A DNA stretch of 64,000 bases, taken from contig NZ_JAAVJH010000002.1 in assembly GCF_012035195.1 (NCBI RefSeq), forward strand, positions 248,001 through 312,000, in the 5' to 3' direction. The notes beneath the pieces were generated by a model that was given only the letters and a program-made list of their open reading frames with translations, ran no database searches and was not told the origin of the DNA. Shown piece after piece: positions 42,709-54,633 of the stretch (position 1 is the stretch's first letter; each line of letters starts with the position of its first letter). The stretch is from Sphingomonas corticis (GTDB lineage Bacteria; Pseudomonadota; Alphaproteobacteria; Sphingomonadales; Sphingomonadaceae). The position numbers and the translations under genes were made by a program.

Positions 42709-43203
42709 ATGAACGAACCGGTCAGGCCCGCCCCCGCGCAATATCTTCGCGAAGATTCGATCCGCGGCGGGATGGACCTCCTGCTCTTCGCCCACAAATC
42801 GCACCTGCGGAAGGCGGACGACGAACTCGCCAAGCTGAAGCTCGGCCGCGCGCACCACCGCGTGCTCTACTTCGTGGCGCGCCGCCCGGGGCTGACCGTC
42901 GCCAACCTGCTCGACCTGCTGGGCATCACCAAGCAGTCGCTGAACCGGATACAGAAGGACCTGCTCGCCCGCGGGCTGATGGTGCAGGAGGTAGGCAAGC
43001 AGGACCGCCGCCAGCGCCTGCTGCGGCTCACCACGGAGGGGCAGGCGCTGGAGCAGCGGCTGTTCGACGACCTGCACGACAACATGCTGCGCGCCTATTC
43101 CGAGGCGGGGGAGGCCGCGGTGAACGGCTATTGGCTGCTGATGCAGGCGCTGATGTCGCCCGAGGCGAGAAAGCAGTTCGCGAGCTTCCACCGCAAGGCG
43201 TGA
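42709..43203 (+). CDS. MarR-family transcriptional regulator
   Basis: 164 residues. Central winged helix: HHRVLYFVARRPGLTVANLLDLLGITKQSLNRIQKDL in position ~50-90 (only parts cited as motif), followed by the wing GKQDRRQRLLRLT. MarR proteins usually repress efflux or stress genes and release DNA when binding phenolic ligands. ATG at 42709 is taken as start; the open frame extends further upstream into the nuclease gene. Followed by a strong hairpin. Confidence 0.92.
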   Translation: MNEPVRPAPAQYLREDSIRGGMDLLLFAHKSHLRKADDELAKLKLGRAHHRVLYFVARRPGLTVANLLDLLGITKQSLNRIQKDLLARGLMVQEVGKQDRRQRLLRLTTEGQALEQRLFDDLHDNMLRAYSEAGEAAVNGYWLLMQALMSPEARKQFASFHRKA

Positions 43204-43209
43204 GGCGAT

Positions 43210-43249
43210 ACGAGAAACGCCGCCAGCGCTCGGGCTGGCGGCGTCTCGT
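43210..43249. terminator. Strong bidirectional hairpin
   Basis: ACGAGA-AACGCCGCCAGC pairs with GCTGGCGGCG-TCTCGT around GCTCGG, giving a stem of about 16 bp with a 2-nt bulge. It lies between convergent MarR and PEP-CTERM genes and can serve both. Confidence 0.7.
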
Positions 43250-43277
43250 GGCTGCCGACGAAGAGCGGCAGGCAGGC

Positions 43278-43937
43278 TCAGGCGAAGCGGACCTTGGCCG
43301 CAACCGCCTGGCGGCGGCGCATCGCTCCACCCACGGCGCCGAAGCCGAGGATCATCAGCGCCCAGGTCGCGGGCTCGGGCACGCCGGCGGCGATGTTGTC
43401 GAACTCGAACGAGTTCTGGCCGGACGAGAAGGTCACGCGGCTGATGAGCGGGCCGGTGCTCCGGTAGCTGACGAAGCCGTTGGTCTCGCCGACGATCTGG
43501 TTGCCGCTCGGGAACGACAGGTCGTTGATGATCTGGCCGCCGAAGTAATCCTGGAACGTGCCGTCGGTGAACTCGAGACGCAGCGCGTTGTAGGTGTCGA
43601 GCGAGCCGAGCACGAAGCCGAAGGAGCGCACGCCGCCGGCCGGATTGTACTCGAACCCGTAGAAGGTCGCCGCGCCGCCGCCAAGCACCGCGCCGAACTT
43701 GCCGGTGCTGCCGAACGCCGGCCGCGCCGCGACGTTGCTCACCGAGTCGGAGAAGACGCGGGCCTCGCCGGTGCCGTTGCTGATGGAGAGGCCGTCGGGA
43801 TAGCTCTCGAAATCGTCGACGACGGTATAACCCGCCGCCACGCCGGCGGCCGGAGCGAAGGAGACCACGACGGCGGCGGAAGCCGGCAGCGCCGCGGTGG
43901 AAGCGAGTGCGGTCAGGCCAAGCGCAAGAAACTTCAT
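43278..43937 (-). CDS. PEPxxWA-CTERM sorting-domain exported protein
   Basis: 219 residues. Signal peptide (1-21, ...LPASA), a beta-rich middle (FESYPDGLSISNGTG, YGFEYNPAGGVRSFGFVLGS) and a C-terminal sorting tail: VPEPATWALMILGFG, hydrophobic helix, then RRRQ. The PEPxxWA variant is processed by the exosortase system of sphingomonads, placing such proteins in the envelope or extracellular matrix. Promoter region of about 200 nt upstream holds tRNA-Gln. Function of the middle domain unknown. Confidence 0.92.
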   Translation of the reverse strand: MKFLALGLTALASTAALPASAAVVVSFAPAAGVAAGYTVVDDFESYPDGLSISNGTGEARVFSDSVSNVAARPAFGSTGKFGAVLGGGAATFYGFEYNPAGGVRSFGFVLGSLDTYNALRLEFTDGTFQDYFGGQIINDLSFPSGNQIVGETNGFVSYRSTGPLISRVTFSSGQNSFEFDNIAAGVPEPATWALMILGFGAVGGAMRRRQAVAAKVRFA

Positions 43938-44100
43938 CGGACATCCCCTGATTACACCGACTTAGGTGCCGGCTGGGGAAACCTTTCCGCCCGATGAACG
44001 CCAACCACAATGGTTCGATTCTTACACCCGAGGGCGCCTGTCCCGAGTTGGGCCACCGCCGCTCGCCGTCACCCCGCCGGCCGACCCATAACGGCAGCCG

Positions 44101-44117
44101 CACGCCGCGCCGGCGTG
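44101..44117 (-). terminator. Weak hairpin 3' of tRNA-Gln
   Basis: CACGCCG/CGGCGTG with a 3-nt loop, about 33 nt past the tRNA CCA end on the minus strand. No T-run; low confidence. Confidence 0.3.
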
Positions 44118-44149
44118 GGCGGTCGCTTCAGTTCGGCCGAGGTGGAAGG

Positions 44150-44223
44150 TGGATGCCCGACAAGGATTCGAACCTTGATTGACGGAGTCAGAGTCCGCTC
44201 TCTTACCATTAGAGGATCGGGCA
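44150..44223 (-). tRNA. tRNA-Gln (anticodon CTG)
   Basis: 74 nt with an encoded CCA. Acceptor TGCCCGA/TCGGGCA is perfect. The anticodon loop in GGACTCTGACTCC gives CTG. T-arm contains GGTTCGAATCC. Single tRNA, located between the PEP-CTERM gene and the Ppx/GppA gene. Confidence 0.95.
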
Positions 44224-44372
44224 ACGAGGGGGCGCCTCTAGAAAAGTCGGCCCGTGCTGTCAACGCCCGCATCGACCGCCGGTTGCGGGGATAACGCCAA
44301 GCGTGTAGCGCTGAAGGCCAAGCACCGGGTCCGGCATCGCGCGGACCGCGGCAGAGACAGAAAGTGACGGCA

Positions 44373-45428
44373 ATGGGGGAGTTTCCCGCCGGATTGCCGC
44401 ACCGGCGGGGTGGGGATCGACGCCCGCCCGCCCGGACGGCATCCGTTCCGCCGCGCTCGCGCGGCACGCCGCGGCATTATGCCGCGCTCGACCTTGGCAC
44501 CAACAACTGCCGGCTGCTGATCGCGCGGCCGCAGGGCGACGGGTTCGCCGTCGTCGATGCCTTCTCGCGCATCGTGCGGCTGGGCGAGGGGCTGGCCACC
44601 ACCGGGCGCCTCTCCGACGCCGCGATCGAGCGGACCATCGCCGCGCTGCGCGTCTGCGCGGAGAAGCTGAAGCGCCGCAACGTCACGCTCGCGCGGTCGG
44701 TCGCGACGGAGGCGTGCCGCCGTGCCAGCAACGGCCAGGCGTTCATGGAACGGGTGCTGGCCGAAACCGGCATCCACCTCGACATCATCTCCGCGGAGGA
44801 GGAGGCGCGACTGGCGGTGCTGGGCTGCCACGTGCTGCTGGAGCCGGGCGACGGCCCCGCGCTGGTGTTCGACATCGGCGGCGGATCGACCGAGCTGGTG
44901 CTGATCGACACGGCCACGCCGGTACCCACGGTGCGCGACTGGCATTCGGCGCCGTGGGGCGTCGTGTCGCTGACCGAATCGGTCGGCGGCGTGGTCGGCG
45001 ACGACGCGGCGCGCGCGGCCATCTATGGGCGGATGCGCGCGCTGGTGGCGGACAGCTTCGCGCCGTTCGCCGCGCGGCTTCCCCGCTTTCCGGCCAGGCC
45101 GGACACGCCGCCGCGGCTGCTCGGCACGTCGGGCACGGTGACGACGCTGGCCAGCGTGCACCTGGGGCTGGAGCGATACGACCGCGCGCAGGTGGACGGG
45201 CTGATCGCGCCGGCGGCGGCGATGCGGCGGATCAGCCAGGATCTCGCCGGCCTGTCGCTGCCCGACCGCGCGGCGCTGCCCTGCATCGGTCGCGAGCGGG
45301 CCGACCTGGTGGTGGCGGGCTGCGCGATTCTGGAAGGGATATTGGACCTGTGGCCCGCCGAGCGGCTGGGCGTCGCCGACCGCGGGATCAGAGAGGGCAT
45401 CCTGCGCCGCCTGATGGAGACCGCGTGA
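44373..45428 (+). CDS. Ppx/GppA-family exopolyphosphatase or pppGpp phosphohydrolase
   Basis: 351 residues. An actin-like phosphatase fold: phosphate-1 loop LDLGTNNCRLLIA (about 40-52), SAEEEARLAVLG and phosphate-2 loop FDIGGGSTELVL. It degrades polyphosphate or pppGpp. It is of the short form lacking the C-terminal HD-like domain. ATG at 44373 is used, with GTG at 44364 possible. The stop overlaps the RlmE ATG (TGATG), a pairing common in alphaproteobacteria. Confidence 0.92.
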   Translation: MGEFPAGLPHRRGGDRRPPARTASVPPRSRGTPRHYAALDLGTNNCRLLIARPQGDGFAVVDAFSRIVRLGEGLATTGRLSDAAIERTIAALRVCAEKLKRRNVTLARSVATEACRRASNGQAFMERVLAETGIHLDIISAEEEARLAVLGCHVLLEPGDGPALVFDIGGGSTELVLIDTATPVPTVRDWHSAPWGVVSLTESVGGVVGDDAARAAIYGRMRALVADSFAPFAARLPRFPARPDTPPRLLGTSGTVTTLASVHLGLERYDRAQVDGLIAPAAAMRRISQDLAGLSLPDRAALPCIGRERADLVVAGCAILEGILDLWPAERLGVADRGIREGILRRLMETA

Positions 45429-46141
45429 TGAAGCCGGGCGGCGGGAGCGGGGGCGGGCGCCCGGTGCAGGGGCGCCAGCGCGTGAAGACCGCGCGCAACC
45501 GCAGCGCGCAATCGACCCGCTGGCTGGAGCGGCAGCTGAACGACCCGTATGTCCGCCGCGCCAAGGCGGAGGGCTATCGCAGTCGCGCGGCGTACAAGCT
45601 GCTGGAACTGGACGAGCGTTTCGGCTTCCTCAAGGGAGCCAGGCGCGTCGTGGACCTCGGCATCGCGCCCGGCGGCTGGACGCAGGTGGTGCGCCGCCGC
45701 GTGCCCGGCGCCGCGGTGGTGGGGATCGACCTGCTGCCGGTGGACCCGATCGACGGCGCGACCATCTTCGAGATGGACTTCATGAGCGACGAGGCGCCCG
45801 CGCGACTGATGGAGGCGCTGGGCGGCGCGCCCGACCTGGTGCTGTCCGACATGGCGGCGAACACCGTCGGCCACCCGCAGACCGACGCGCTGCGCACGAT
45901 GGGGCTGGTGGAGGCCGCGCATGCCTTCGCGATCGAGGTGCTGCGCCCCGGCGGCGCCTTCGTCGCGAAGGTCTTCGCCGGCGGCGCGGACGCCGCCTTC
46001 GTGGCCGAGATGAAGCGCAACTTCGCCACGGTGAAACATGCCAAGCCGCCCGCGAGCCGCAAGGGATCGGTCGAATGGTTCGTCGTGGCGCAGGGGTTCA
46101 AGGGGCGGCCGTCGGCGGGCGAGCCCGCGGCCGAAGGGTAG
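45428..46141 (+). CDS. rlmE: 23S rRNA 2'-O-ribose U2552 methyltransferase
   Basis: 237 residues. The catalytic K-D-K-E tetrad is readable: K in RSRAAYKLLELDE, D in LVLSDMAAN, K in FVAKVF and E in GSVEWFVVAQGF. The SAM loop is VVDLGIAPGGWTQ. Methylates U2552 in the A loop of 23S rRNA late in large-subunit assembly. The basic N-terminal ~30 residues probably bind RNA. Coupled to the upstream Ppx/GppA gene. Confidence 0.95.
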   Translation: MKPGGGSGGGRPVQGRQRVKTARNRSAQSTRWLERQLNDPYVRRAKAEGYRSRAAYKLLELDERFGFLKGARRVVDLGIAPGGWTQVVRRRVPGAAVVGIDLLPVDPIDGATIFEMDFMSDEAPARLMEALGGAPDLVLSDMAANTVGHPQTDALRTMGLVEAAHAFAIEVLRPGGAFVAKVFAGGADAAFVAEMKRNFATVKHAKPPASRKGSVEWFVVAQGFKGRPSAGEPAAEG

Positions 46142-46318
46142 CTGGCGACCCTTTGCCCGCCGTCATCGCTCGGCCCAGGGCGGCTTCGCCTTTCCCTGTC
46201 CTACCTTCCTGCACCCTGCTAACCGCGCGTGGAACGCCGGCGCACCCGTTCGGCGGAAACCCGTTCTCGCCTCAACAGTCTCAACATTCGCGCGCCTGCG
46301 CCTGATTGTGGAACCAGC

Positions 46319-47842
<1,524 letters not shown>

Positions 47843-47875
47843 GCCGTACGACCGCCGACTTTCTAGGCAACATCC

Positions 47876-47950
47876 TCCGTTCGTGCTGAACGAAGTCGAA
47901 GCACAGCCATGGTCGCGCATGGCCTTCGACTACGCTCAGGCCGAACGGAG
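47876..47950. repeat. Sphingomonad intergenic inverted repeat (CTTCGACTTCGCTCAG type)
   Basis: CTCCGTTCGTGCTGAACGAAG on the left mirrors CTTCGACTACGCTCAGGCC...GAACGGAG on the right. Same family as 13911-13984. Between convergent prfC and GNAT genes. Confidence 0.8.
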
Positions 47951-47984
47951 TAACGGTGGGTTCACCCTTCTTGCCCTCCCACGC

Positions 47985-48254
47985 TCACGCCAGCAGGTCG
48001 CGCGTTTCCGGATGCTTGTCCATATAGGCGCGCACGAACGGGCATTGCGGCACCACCTTCAGCCCGCGGTCGCGCACCAGGTCCAGCGCGCCGCGGATCA
48101 GGCGGCTGCCGACCCCGCGCCCCTCGATCGCGCCGGGGACGATGGTGTGCGTGAACACGATCGTGTCGCCTTCCAGCTGATAGGCGGCGACGGCCTGGTG
48201 GCCCTCCACCGTCAGCTCGAACTCCGCCTCGGCGCGATTGTCGATGACCTTCAC
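47985..48254 (-). CDS. Small GNAT-type N-acetyltransferase (YjdJ-like)
   Basis: 89 residues, the minimal acetyl-CoA-binding GNAT of the YjdJ type. It has FTHTIVPGAIEGRGVGSRL (the acetyl-CoA loop GRGVGS) and the terminal CPFVRAYMDKHPE motif typical of this group. Substrate unknown. GTG start overlaps the stop of the upstream small secreted protein gene. Last gene of a four-gene minus-strand operon. Confidence 0.9.
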   Translation of the reverse strand: MKVIDNRAEAEFELTVEGHQAVAAYQLEGDTIVFTHTIVPGAIEGRGVGSRLIRGALDLVRDRGLKVVPQCPFVRAYMDKHPETRDLLA

Positions 48255-48715
48255 AAACACCCTTCCACGTATCGGATCGCCGCCTCGCCCACGCGGATGG
48301 AGGCGATGCGGCCGTTCTCGCCGACCTCGTAGTGGATGCCGCGGCGCTTGTCCCTCCACCAGGTCAAGTCCGCGGCGGGCGGATCGGCGTAGGTGTGCGC
48401 GGCGCGGCGCAGCCCGCGCGGGTAGGCGCGGCGAACGCGCGCCGCGGGATCGCCCACCGCCACGCCCGCCGCGGTGGCCAGCCCCGGCCGCGTCGCCGCG
48501 ATCCGCGTCAGCCGGCCGTCCTCGATCATCACGATCAGCCCGGCGGGCGCGCGGCGCGGGTGGAACTCCTCGCATCGCGCCGGCTCCGGGCCGGTGACAC
48601 CGCCGCCGTGCGGGGCGCCGAGCGCGCGAACCACCGCGCGGCGCGTCATGCCGATGCGCAGCGTGCCCCAGCCGTCCGGGGTCAGCACGGCCGCCGCGAG
48701 CGCGAAGAGGATCAT
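48251..48715 (-). CDS. Small exported protein with BamE/SmpA-like repeats
   Basis: 154 residues with a short hydrophobic start (MILFALAAAVLTPDG). Two related segments, LRIGMTRRAVVRALGAP and VAVGDPAARVRRAYP, resemble the GM(T)..V...LG helix of BamE/SmpA-type proteins. A WWRDKRRGIHYEV segment follows. Family not firmly recognised. ATG overlaps the OmpA-gene stop, and its own stop overlaps the GNAT start. Confidence 0.72.
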   Translation of the reverse strand: MILFALAAAVLTPDGWGTLRIGMTRRAVVRALGAPHGGGVTGPEPARCEEFHPRRAPAGLIVMIEDGRLTRIAATRPGLATAAGVAVGDPAARVRRAYPRGLRRAAHTYADPPAADLTWWRDKRRGIHYEVGENGRIASIRVGEAAIRYVEGCL

Positions 48716-49293
48716 CGCGGTATGTCGATCGTGACGCGCCGGTTGCGCGCGCGACCGGCAGGATCGTCGCTGCCGTCGGCGGCTTCGTTGGGCGCCACGG
48801 GATCATTCTCGCCGAGCCCCACCGCCTGATAGTCGCGCCCGCCGAGCCCCGGCTGCGCGCGCAGCCACGCCGCCACCGCCTCGGCGCGCCGCTTCGACAG
48901 GTCCAGGTTGTAGACGTCCTCGCCCTTCGCGTCGGTGTAGCCGTTGATCGTCACCGTCCCCGCGCCCCCGCCGCGCACCGCATCGGCGGCGCGGCGAAGG
49001 TTCTCCTCCGCCGCGGGAGTCAGGGTCGCCTTGTCGAAGTCGAACAGCGTGTCCGCCGCCAGCGCCACGCGCGTGCCGAAGTCGGTCTTCTCCACGGCGA
49101 AGCCGCTGATCGTGCCCGTCAGCGCGCTGGTCTGTCCCGTCAGCCCGCTGACCGTGCCGATCCCGCGGGTGGCGGCGGGCGCCGGCGCGGACGTCGCCGA
49201 TGCCGTGGGCGCGGGGGTGGGCGGCGAGCTGCCGCCGCCGCCGCAGCCGGCCAGCATTGCCGCGCCCGCCGCCGTGACGAACGCGATCCTCAT
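48712..49293 (-). CDS. OmpA-family peptidoglycan-binding lipoprotein
   Basis: 193 residues. Lipoprotein signal ending LAGCGGGG (Cys17), a Pro/Ala/Ser linker, then an OmpA C-terminal domain: TLFDFDKATLTPAAEENL, INGYTDAKG and the peptidoglycan-binding LSKRRAEAVAAWL and RARNRRVTI. It anchors the outer membrane to the cell wall. ATG overlaps the stop of the upstream lipoprotein gene. It lacks a Pal-Tol context, so it is an accessory OmpA-like lipoprotein. Confidence 0.92.
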   Translation of the reverse strand: MRIAFVTAAGAAMLAGCGGGGSSPPTPAPTASATSAPAPAATRGIGTVSGLTGQTSALTGTISGFAVEKTDFGTRVALAADTLFDFDKATLTPAAEENLRRAADAVRGGGAGTVTINGYTDAKGEDVYNLDLSKRRAEAVAAWLRAQPGLGGRDYQAVGLGENDPVAPNEAADGSDDPAGRARNRRVTIDIPR

Positions 49294-49835
49294 CGCGTCA
49301 CGGGAACGGCGTCGAAGGGGGCGACGCCGGGGACGGTGATCGACACCGTCTTCGACGTGGCGGGCGGCGCCGGGAACTTGAACCAGATGACCGAGGGCTT
49401 GCTGAAGCTGTCGGGCCCGACCGACTTGCCGCTCGTTTCCAGCGGCGCGGCGATCCACTTGCCGCTGTTGTCCTTCAACACGCTGATCCGCTGCGAGGTG
49501 GCGTCGTCGATCACGCTCACCTCGTCCAGCGGCAGGTGGACGCAGCAGCTGCCGCCGGAGAAGGTCATCGACACGGTCAGGATGTCGCCCGTCACCGCCA
49601 CCTTGTTCAGCGCCACGGTGTTGCCCTCCGGCCCCGGCTGGGTTTGTATCGCCGGCGCGACGGCGGTGACGGCGGGGGAGGGCGTCGGCGCGGGCACCGC
49701 CTCCCGTGCGACGCCGGTGTCGCCGGGCGCGTCGGTGGCGGTGTCGGCGGCCGGCTGGCTGGCATTCTCCTGCCGCACCGAGCAGGCGGCGAGCGTCGCG
49801 GCGGCCATTGCGGCGATCAATATCCGGTAGGGCAT
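49290..49835 (-). CDS. Lipoprotein of unknown function
   Basis: 181 residues. Lipobox LAAC at residues 15-18 after MPYRILIAAMAAATLA, then a Thr/Pro/Ala-rich linker (20-70) and a compact beta domain with GGSCCVHLPLDEVSVID and SVIWFKFPAPP. An adjacent Cys pair in the domain is unusual. ATG at 49835 is chosen over 49865 because it starts the signal. First gene of the operon with OmpA, BamE-like and GNAT genes; divergent from recQ by 90 nt. Confidence 0.8.
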   Translation of the reverse strand: MPYRILIAAMAAATLAACSVRQENASQPAADTATDAPGDTGVAREAVPAPTPSPAVTAVAPAIQTQPGPEGNTVALNKVAVTGDILTVSMTFSGGSCCVHLPLDEVSVIDDATSQRISVLKDNSGKWIAAPLETSGKSVGPDSFSKPSVIWFKFPAPPATSKTVSITVPGVAPFDAVPVTR

Positions 49836-49925
49836 CGGTTCCTCTCCCGTAACGATGCCGGTCAATGTTCCGCGCCATGGCGGGGTTCCCCGCGGCGGTC
49901 CCCGGCCCTAGATGCCGTCGCGACG

Positions 49926-51689
<1,764 letters not shown>

Positions 51690-51759
51690 TCCGACCGGCA
51701 CCGGCATAATCCTGCGACATTTGGACCCTAGCGCCGCGCTTCGACAGGGAGAATGACGA

Positions 51760-54573
51760 ATGCGCGCGTTGGGTTTGCTGCTTCTGACCGGCACGGCGGC
51801 GTCGCCCGCGCTCGCGCAACAGGCCGAGCCGGCGGCGGCGCAGGCGCCCGCCGCCGCCGCCGGGGCGCAGCAGGAGCCGGAACCCGACGAGGCGGAAGGC
51901 GGCGGCAGCGGCGGTGCGGCGGAGAACGCGGCGGCGGAGGACGAGGCCGCGGAGCTGGTCGTCACCGGCGCGCGGCTGCCCGGCAGCGTGCCGGGCGACA
52001 TCACGCCCGAGCAGCAATTGTCCCCCGCGGACATCCGCAGCTACGGCGTCAACTCGGTCTCCGAGCTGCTGACCGAGCTGGCGCCGCAGACCCGCTCCGG
52101 CCGCGGCGCGGGCGGGCCGCCGGTCGTGCTGGTGAACGGCCGCCGCATCTCCGGCTTCCAGGAGATCCGCGATCTGCCGACCGAGGCGATCCAGCGCGTC
52201 GACATCCTGCCCGAGGAAGTGGCGCTGAAGTTCGGCTACCGTGCCGACCAGCGCGTCGTGAACTTCGTGCTGCGCCGCCGCTTCCGCGCCGCCACGGTGG
52301 AACTCGACCACCGCGTCGCCACCGACGGCGGGCGGCAGCAGCCCGAGGCCGAGGTCGACCTGCTGCGTATCCAGGGCGCGAGCCGTACCAACCTGCACGT
52401 CGAATACACGCAGGCGGGGCGGCTGACCGAGGCGGAGCGGGGCGTGCGCCAGCAGGCGACCGACTTCTCCGTGCCCGGCAACGTGGTCGGCGCCGACGGG
52501 GCGGAGGTGGCGCCGGGACTGGGCAGCGTCGTCGGCGTGCCTGCCGCGGCGGCGACGCGCCCGCCGGTGCTGGCGGATTTCACGCCGGGCGCGTCGGTGA
52601 CGGACCAGTCGCGCTTTCGCACGTTGCTGCCCGAGACGAGGACCTTCGCCGCCAACGGCACCTACGCGACCAGCGTCTTCGGCAACGTCGCCTTCAGCGT
52701 CAACGCGACCGTCGACCACAACCGGACCGAGGCGGACCGCGGCCTCGCCACCACGTCGCTCGCGCTGCCCACGGGCAACCCCTACTCGCCCTTCGCCGGG
52801 CCGGTGACGGTGGCGCGCGCGTTCGACGGCCCCGGCGCGCTGGTGCAGCGCGGCGAGAGCACCGACCTGCACCTGGGCAGCACGCTGAACGGCGATGCCG
52901 GACGCTGGCGCTGGACGGTGACGGGCACCGCCGACCGGTCGAGCAGCGACACGGTGACGCAGACCGGGCTGGACGCCACCCCCTTCCAGGCGCGGCTCGT
53001 CGCAGGCGACGCGGCCGCCAATCCGTTCGGCCCGCTGGACCTCGCGCGGCTGCCCGACAATATCGGCCGCTCGCGCAGTACCAACCTGTCGCTCAACTCG
53101 CTGGCCAGCGGCCCGCTGTTCGCGCTGCCGGCGGGCGATGCCAACGCGTCGATCCGCATCGGCGCGTCGACCAGCGACTTCTCCAGCTTCTCCTCGCGCG
53201 CCAGCGGGGAGCAATCGGCGTCGATCGCGCGCGACATCGCCGGCACGCGCATCAACCTGGACCTGCCGATCGCGCGCCGCAACGTCGCGCTGTCCGCGAT
53301 CGGCAATTTCTCGCTGAACGGCAACATCGAGATCGAGCGGCTGTCCGACTTCGGCACGCTGGTGACGCTGGGCTATGGCGCCAACTGGTCGCCGCTGGTC
53401 GGCGTGCGCTTCCTCGCGTCCGTCACCGACGAGGAGAATGCGCCGGGCGCGTCGCAGCTCGGCAATCCCGTGGTGCTGACGCCGGGGGTGCGCGTGTTCG
53501 ACTATGTCACCGGCACGACCGCGACGGTGACCACGGTGAGCGGCGGCAACCCGGGGCTGGAGGCGGAGGAGCGCCATGTCACCAAGCTGGGGCTGGACCT
53601 GAAGCCCTGGTCGTCGCGCGAGATCAACCTGATCGCCAATTACGTCACCAGCCGCACCGACGGCGCGATCGCGGGCTTCCCCACCGCCAGCGCGGCGATC
53701 GAGACCGCCTTTCCCGACCGCTTCGAGCGCGTGAACGGCACGCTCGTGCGGCTCGATTCGCGGCCGATCAACTATGCGCGGACGGAGCGGTCGGAGCTGC
53801 GCTACGGCATCAACCTGTCCTTTCCGTTGAAGTCGGCGATCCAGAAGCAGCTGGAGGCGTTTCGCGCCGGCACCGGGCCCAACCCCTTCGCCGGCCTGCG
53901 CCCCCCGGGCGGACGCCAGCGGCCGGCGACGCAGCCCGACGGCAGCGCCGCCCCCGGCGCGCCGCCGCCCCCCGGCGATGTGCCGCCCCCGTCGTCGGGC
54001 GAGGAGCCGCGCCGGTCCGGCGGGCCGGGTGGTAGCGGGCCGGGGGGCGGACGCGGCTTCGGCGGCGGTGGCCGAGGCGGCGGCGGGGGCCGCGTGCAGT
54101 TCGCGCTCTACCACACCTGGCACCTCAGCGATCGCGTGCTGATCGCCGACGGCGGGCCGCTGCTCGACCTGCTCGACGGCGACGCGGTGGGCAGCAACGG
54201 CGGCCAGCCGCGGCACGAGCTGGAGGGGCAGGCGGGCTATGCCAACAACGGCCTGGGCGCGCGGCTGTCGGTGAATTTCCGCAGTGCGACGCGGGTGAAC
54301 GGCGGCACGGTGGACGCGCCGGAGACGCTGAGCTTCGGCAGCCTCGCCACCGCGGACCTGCGGCTGTTCGCCGACCTTGGCCAGCGGCTCGACTGGGTGC
54401 GCGCACATCCCTGGCTGCGCGGCACGCGCGTGTCGGTGGGGGTCACGAACCTGTTCAACCAGCGCCAGCGCGTCACCGACCGGACCGGCGAGGTGCCGAT
54501 CGGCTTCCAGCCCGCCTACCTCGATGCGTTGGGCCGCACGGTGCGCGTGTCGGTGCGCAAGATCTTCTTCTGA
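51760..54573 (+). CDS. TonB-dependent receptor with Gly/Pro-rich insert
   Basis: 937 residues with a signal peptide (about 1-19). An Ala/Glu-rich spacer (20-70) precedes the plug (LVVTGARLPGSVPGD, VLVNGRRISGFQEIRDLP, EVALKFGYRADQRVVNFVLR) and a 22-strand barrel ending VSVRKIFF. An insert at about 706-778 is almost only Gly, Pro, Ala, Arg and Ser (PPGGRQRP, GAPPPPGDVPPP, GGGRGFGGGGRGGGGG). It would form a long flexible loop. Substrate unknown. Receptor is not followed by a transporter of obvious match; the ABC importer downstream is convergent. Confidence 0.92.
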   Translation: MRALGLLLLTGTAASPALAQQAEPAAAQAPAAAAGAQQEPEPDEAEGGGSGGAAENAAAEDEAAELVVTGARLPGSVPGDITPEQQLSPADIRSYGVNSVSELLTELAPQTRSGRGAGGPPVVLVNGRRISGFQEIRDLPTEAIQRVDILPEEVALKFGYRADQRVVNFVLRRRFRAATVELDHRVATDGGRQQPEAEVDLLRIQGASRTNLHVEYTQAGRLTEAERGVRQQATDFSVPGNVVGADGAEVAPGLGSVVGVPAAAATRPPVLADFTPGASVTDQSRFRTLLPETRTFAANGTYATSVFGNVAFSVNATVDHNRTEADRGLATTSLALPTGNPYSPFAGPVTVARAFDGPGALVQRGESTDLHLGSTLNGDAGRWRWTVTGTADRSSSDTVTQTGLDATPFQARLVAGDAAANPFGPLDLARLPDNIGRSRSTNLSLNSLASGPLFALPAGDANASIRIGASTSDFSSFSSRASGEQSASIARDIAGTRINLDLPIARRNVALSAIGNFSLNGNIEIERLSDFGTLVTLGYGANWSPLVGVRFLASVTDEENAPGASQLGNPVVLTPGVRVFDYVTGTTATVTTVSGGNPGLEAEERHVTKLGLDLKPWSSREINLIANYVTSRTDGAIAGFPTASAAIETAFPDRFERVNGTLVRLDSRPINYARTERSELRYGINLSFPLKSAIQKQLEAFRAGTGPNPFAGLRPPGGRQRPATQPDGSAAPGAPPPPGDVPPPSSGEEPRRSGGPGGSGPGGGRGFGGGGRGGGGGRVQFALYHTWHLSDRVLIADGGPLLDLLDGDAVGSNGGQPRHELEGQAGYANNGLGARLSVNFRSATRVNGGTVDAPETLSFGSLATADLRLFADLGQRLDWVRAHPWLRGTRVSVGVTNLFNQRQRVTDRTGEVPIGFQPAYLDALGRTVRVSVRKIFF

Positions 54574-54580
54574 CGGAGGA

Positions 54581-54622
54581 TTTCACGCGCAGCCGCGAAG
54601 AAGCCTTCTTCTCCACGTGAAA
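54581..54622. terminator. Inverted repeat between convergent genes
   Basis: TTTCACGCG...GAAGAAG mirrors CTTCTTCTCCACGTGAAA, with GAAG/CTTC inner pairing. It lies between the TonB-receptor stop and the minus-strand ABC gene stop, and resembles the outer arms of the 28487 repeat. Confidence 0.5.
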
Positions 54623-54633
54623 GCGATTTGCCC

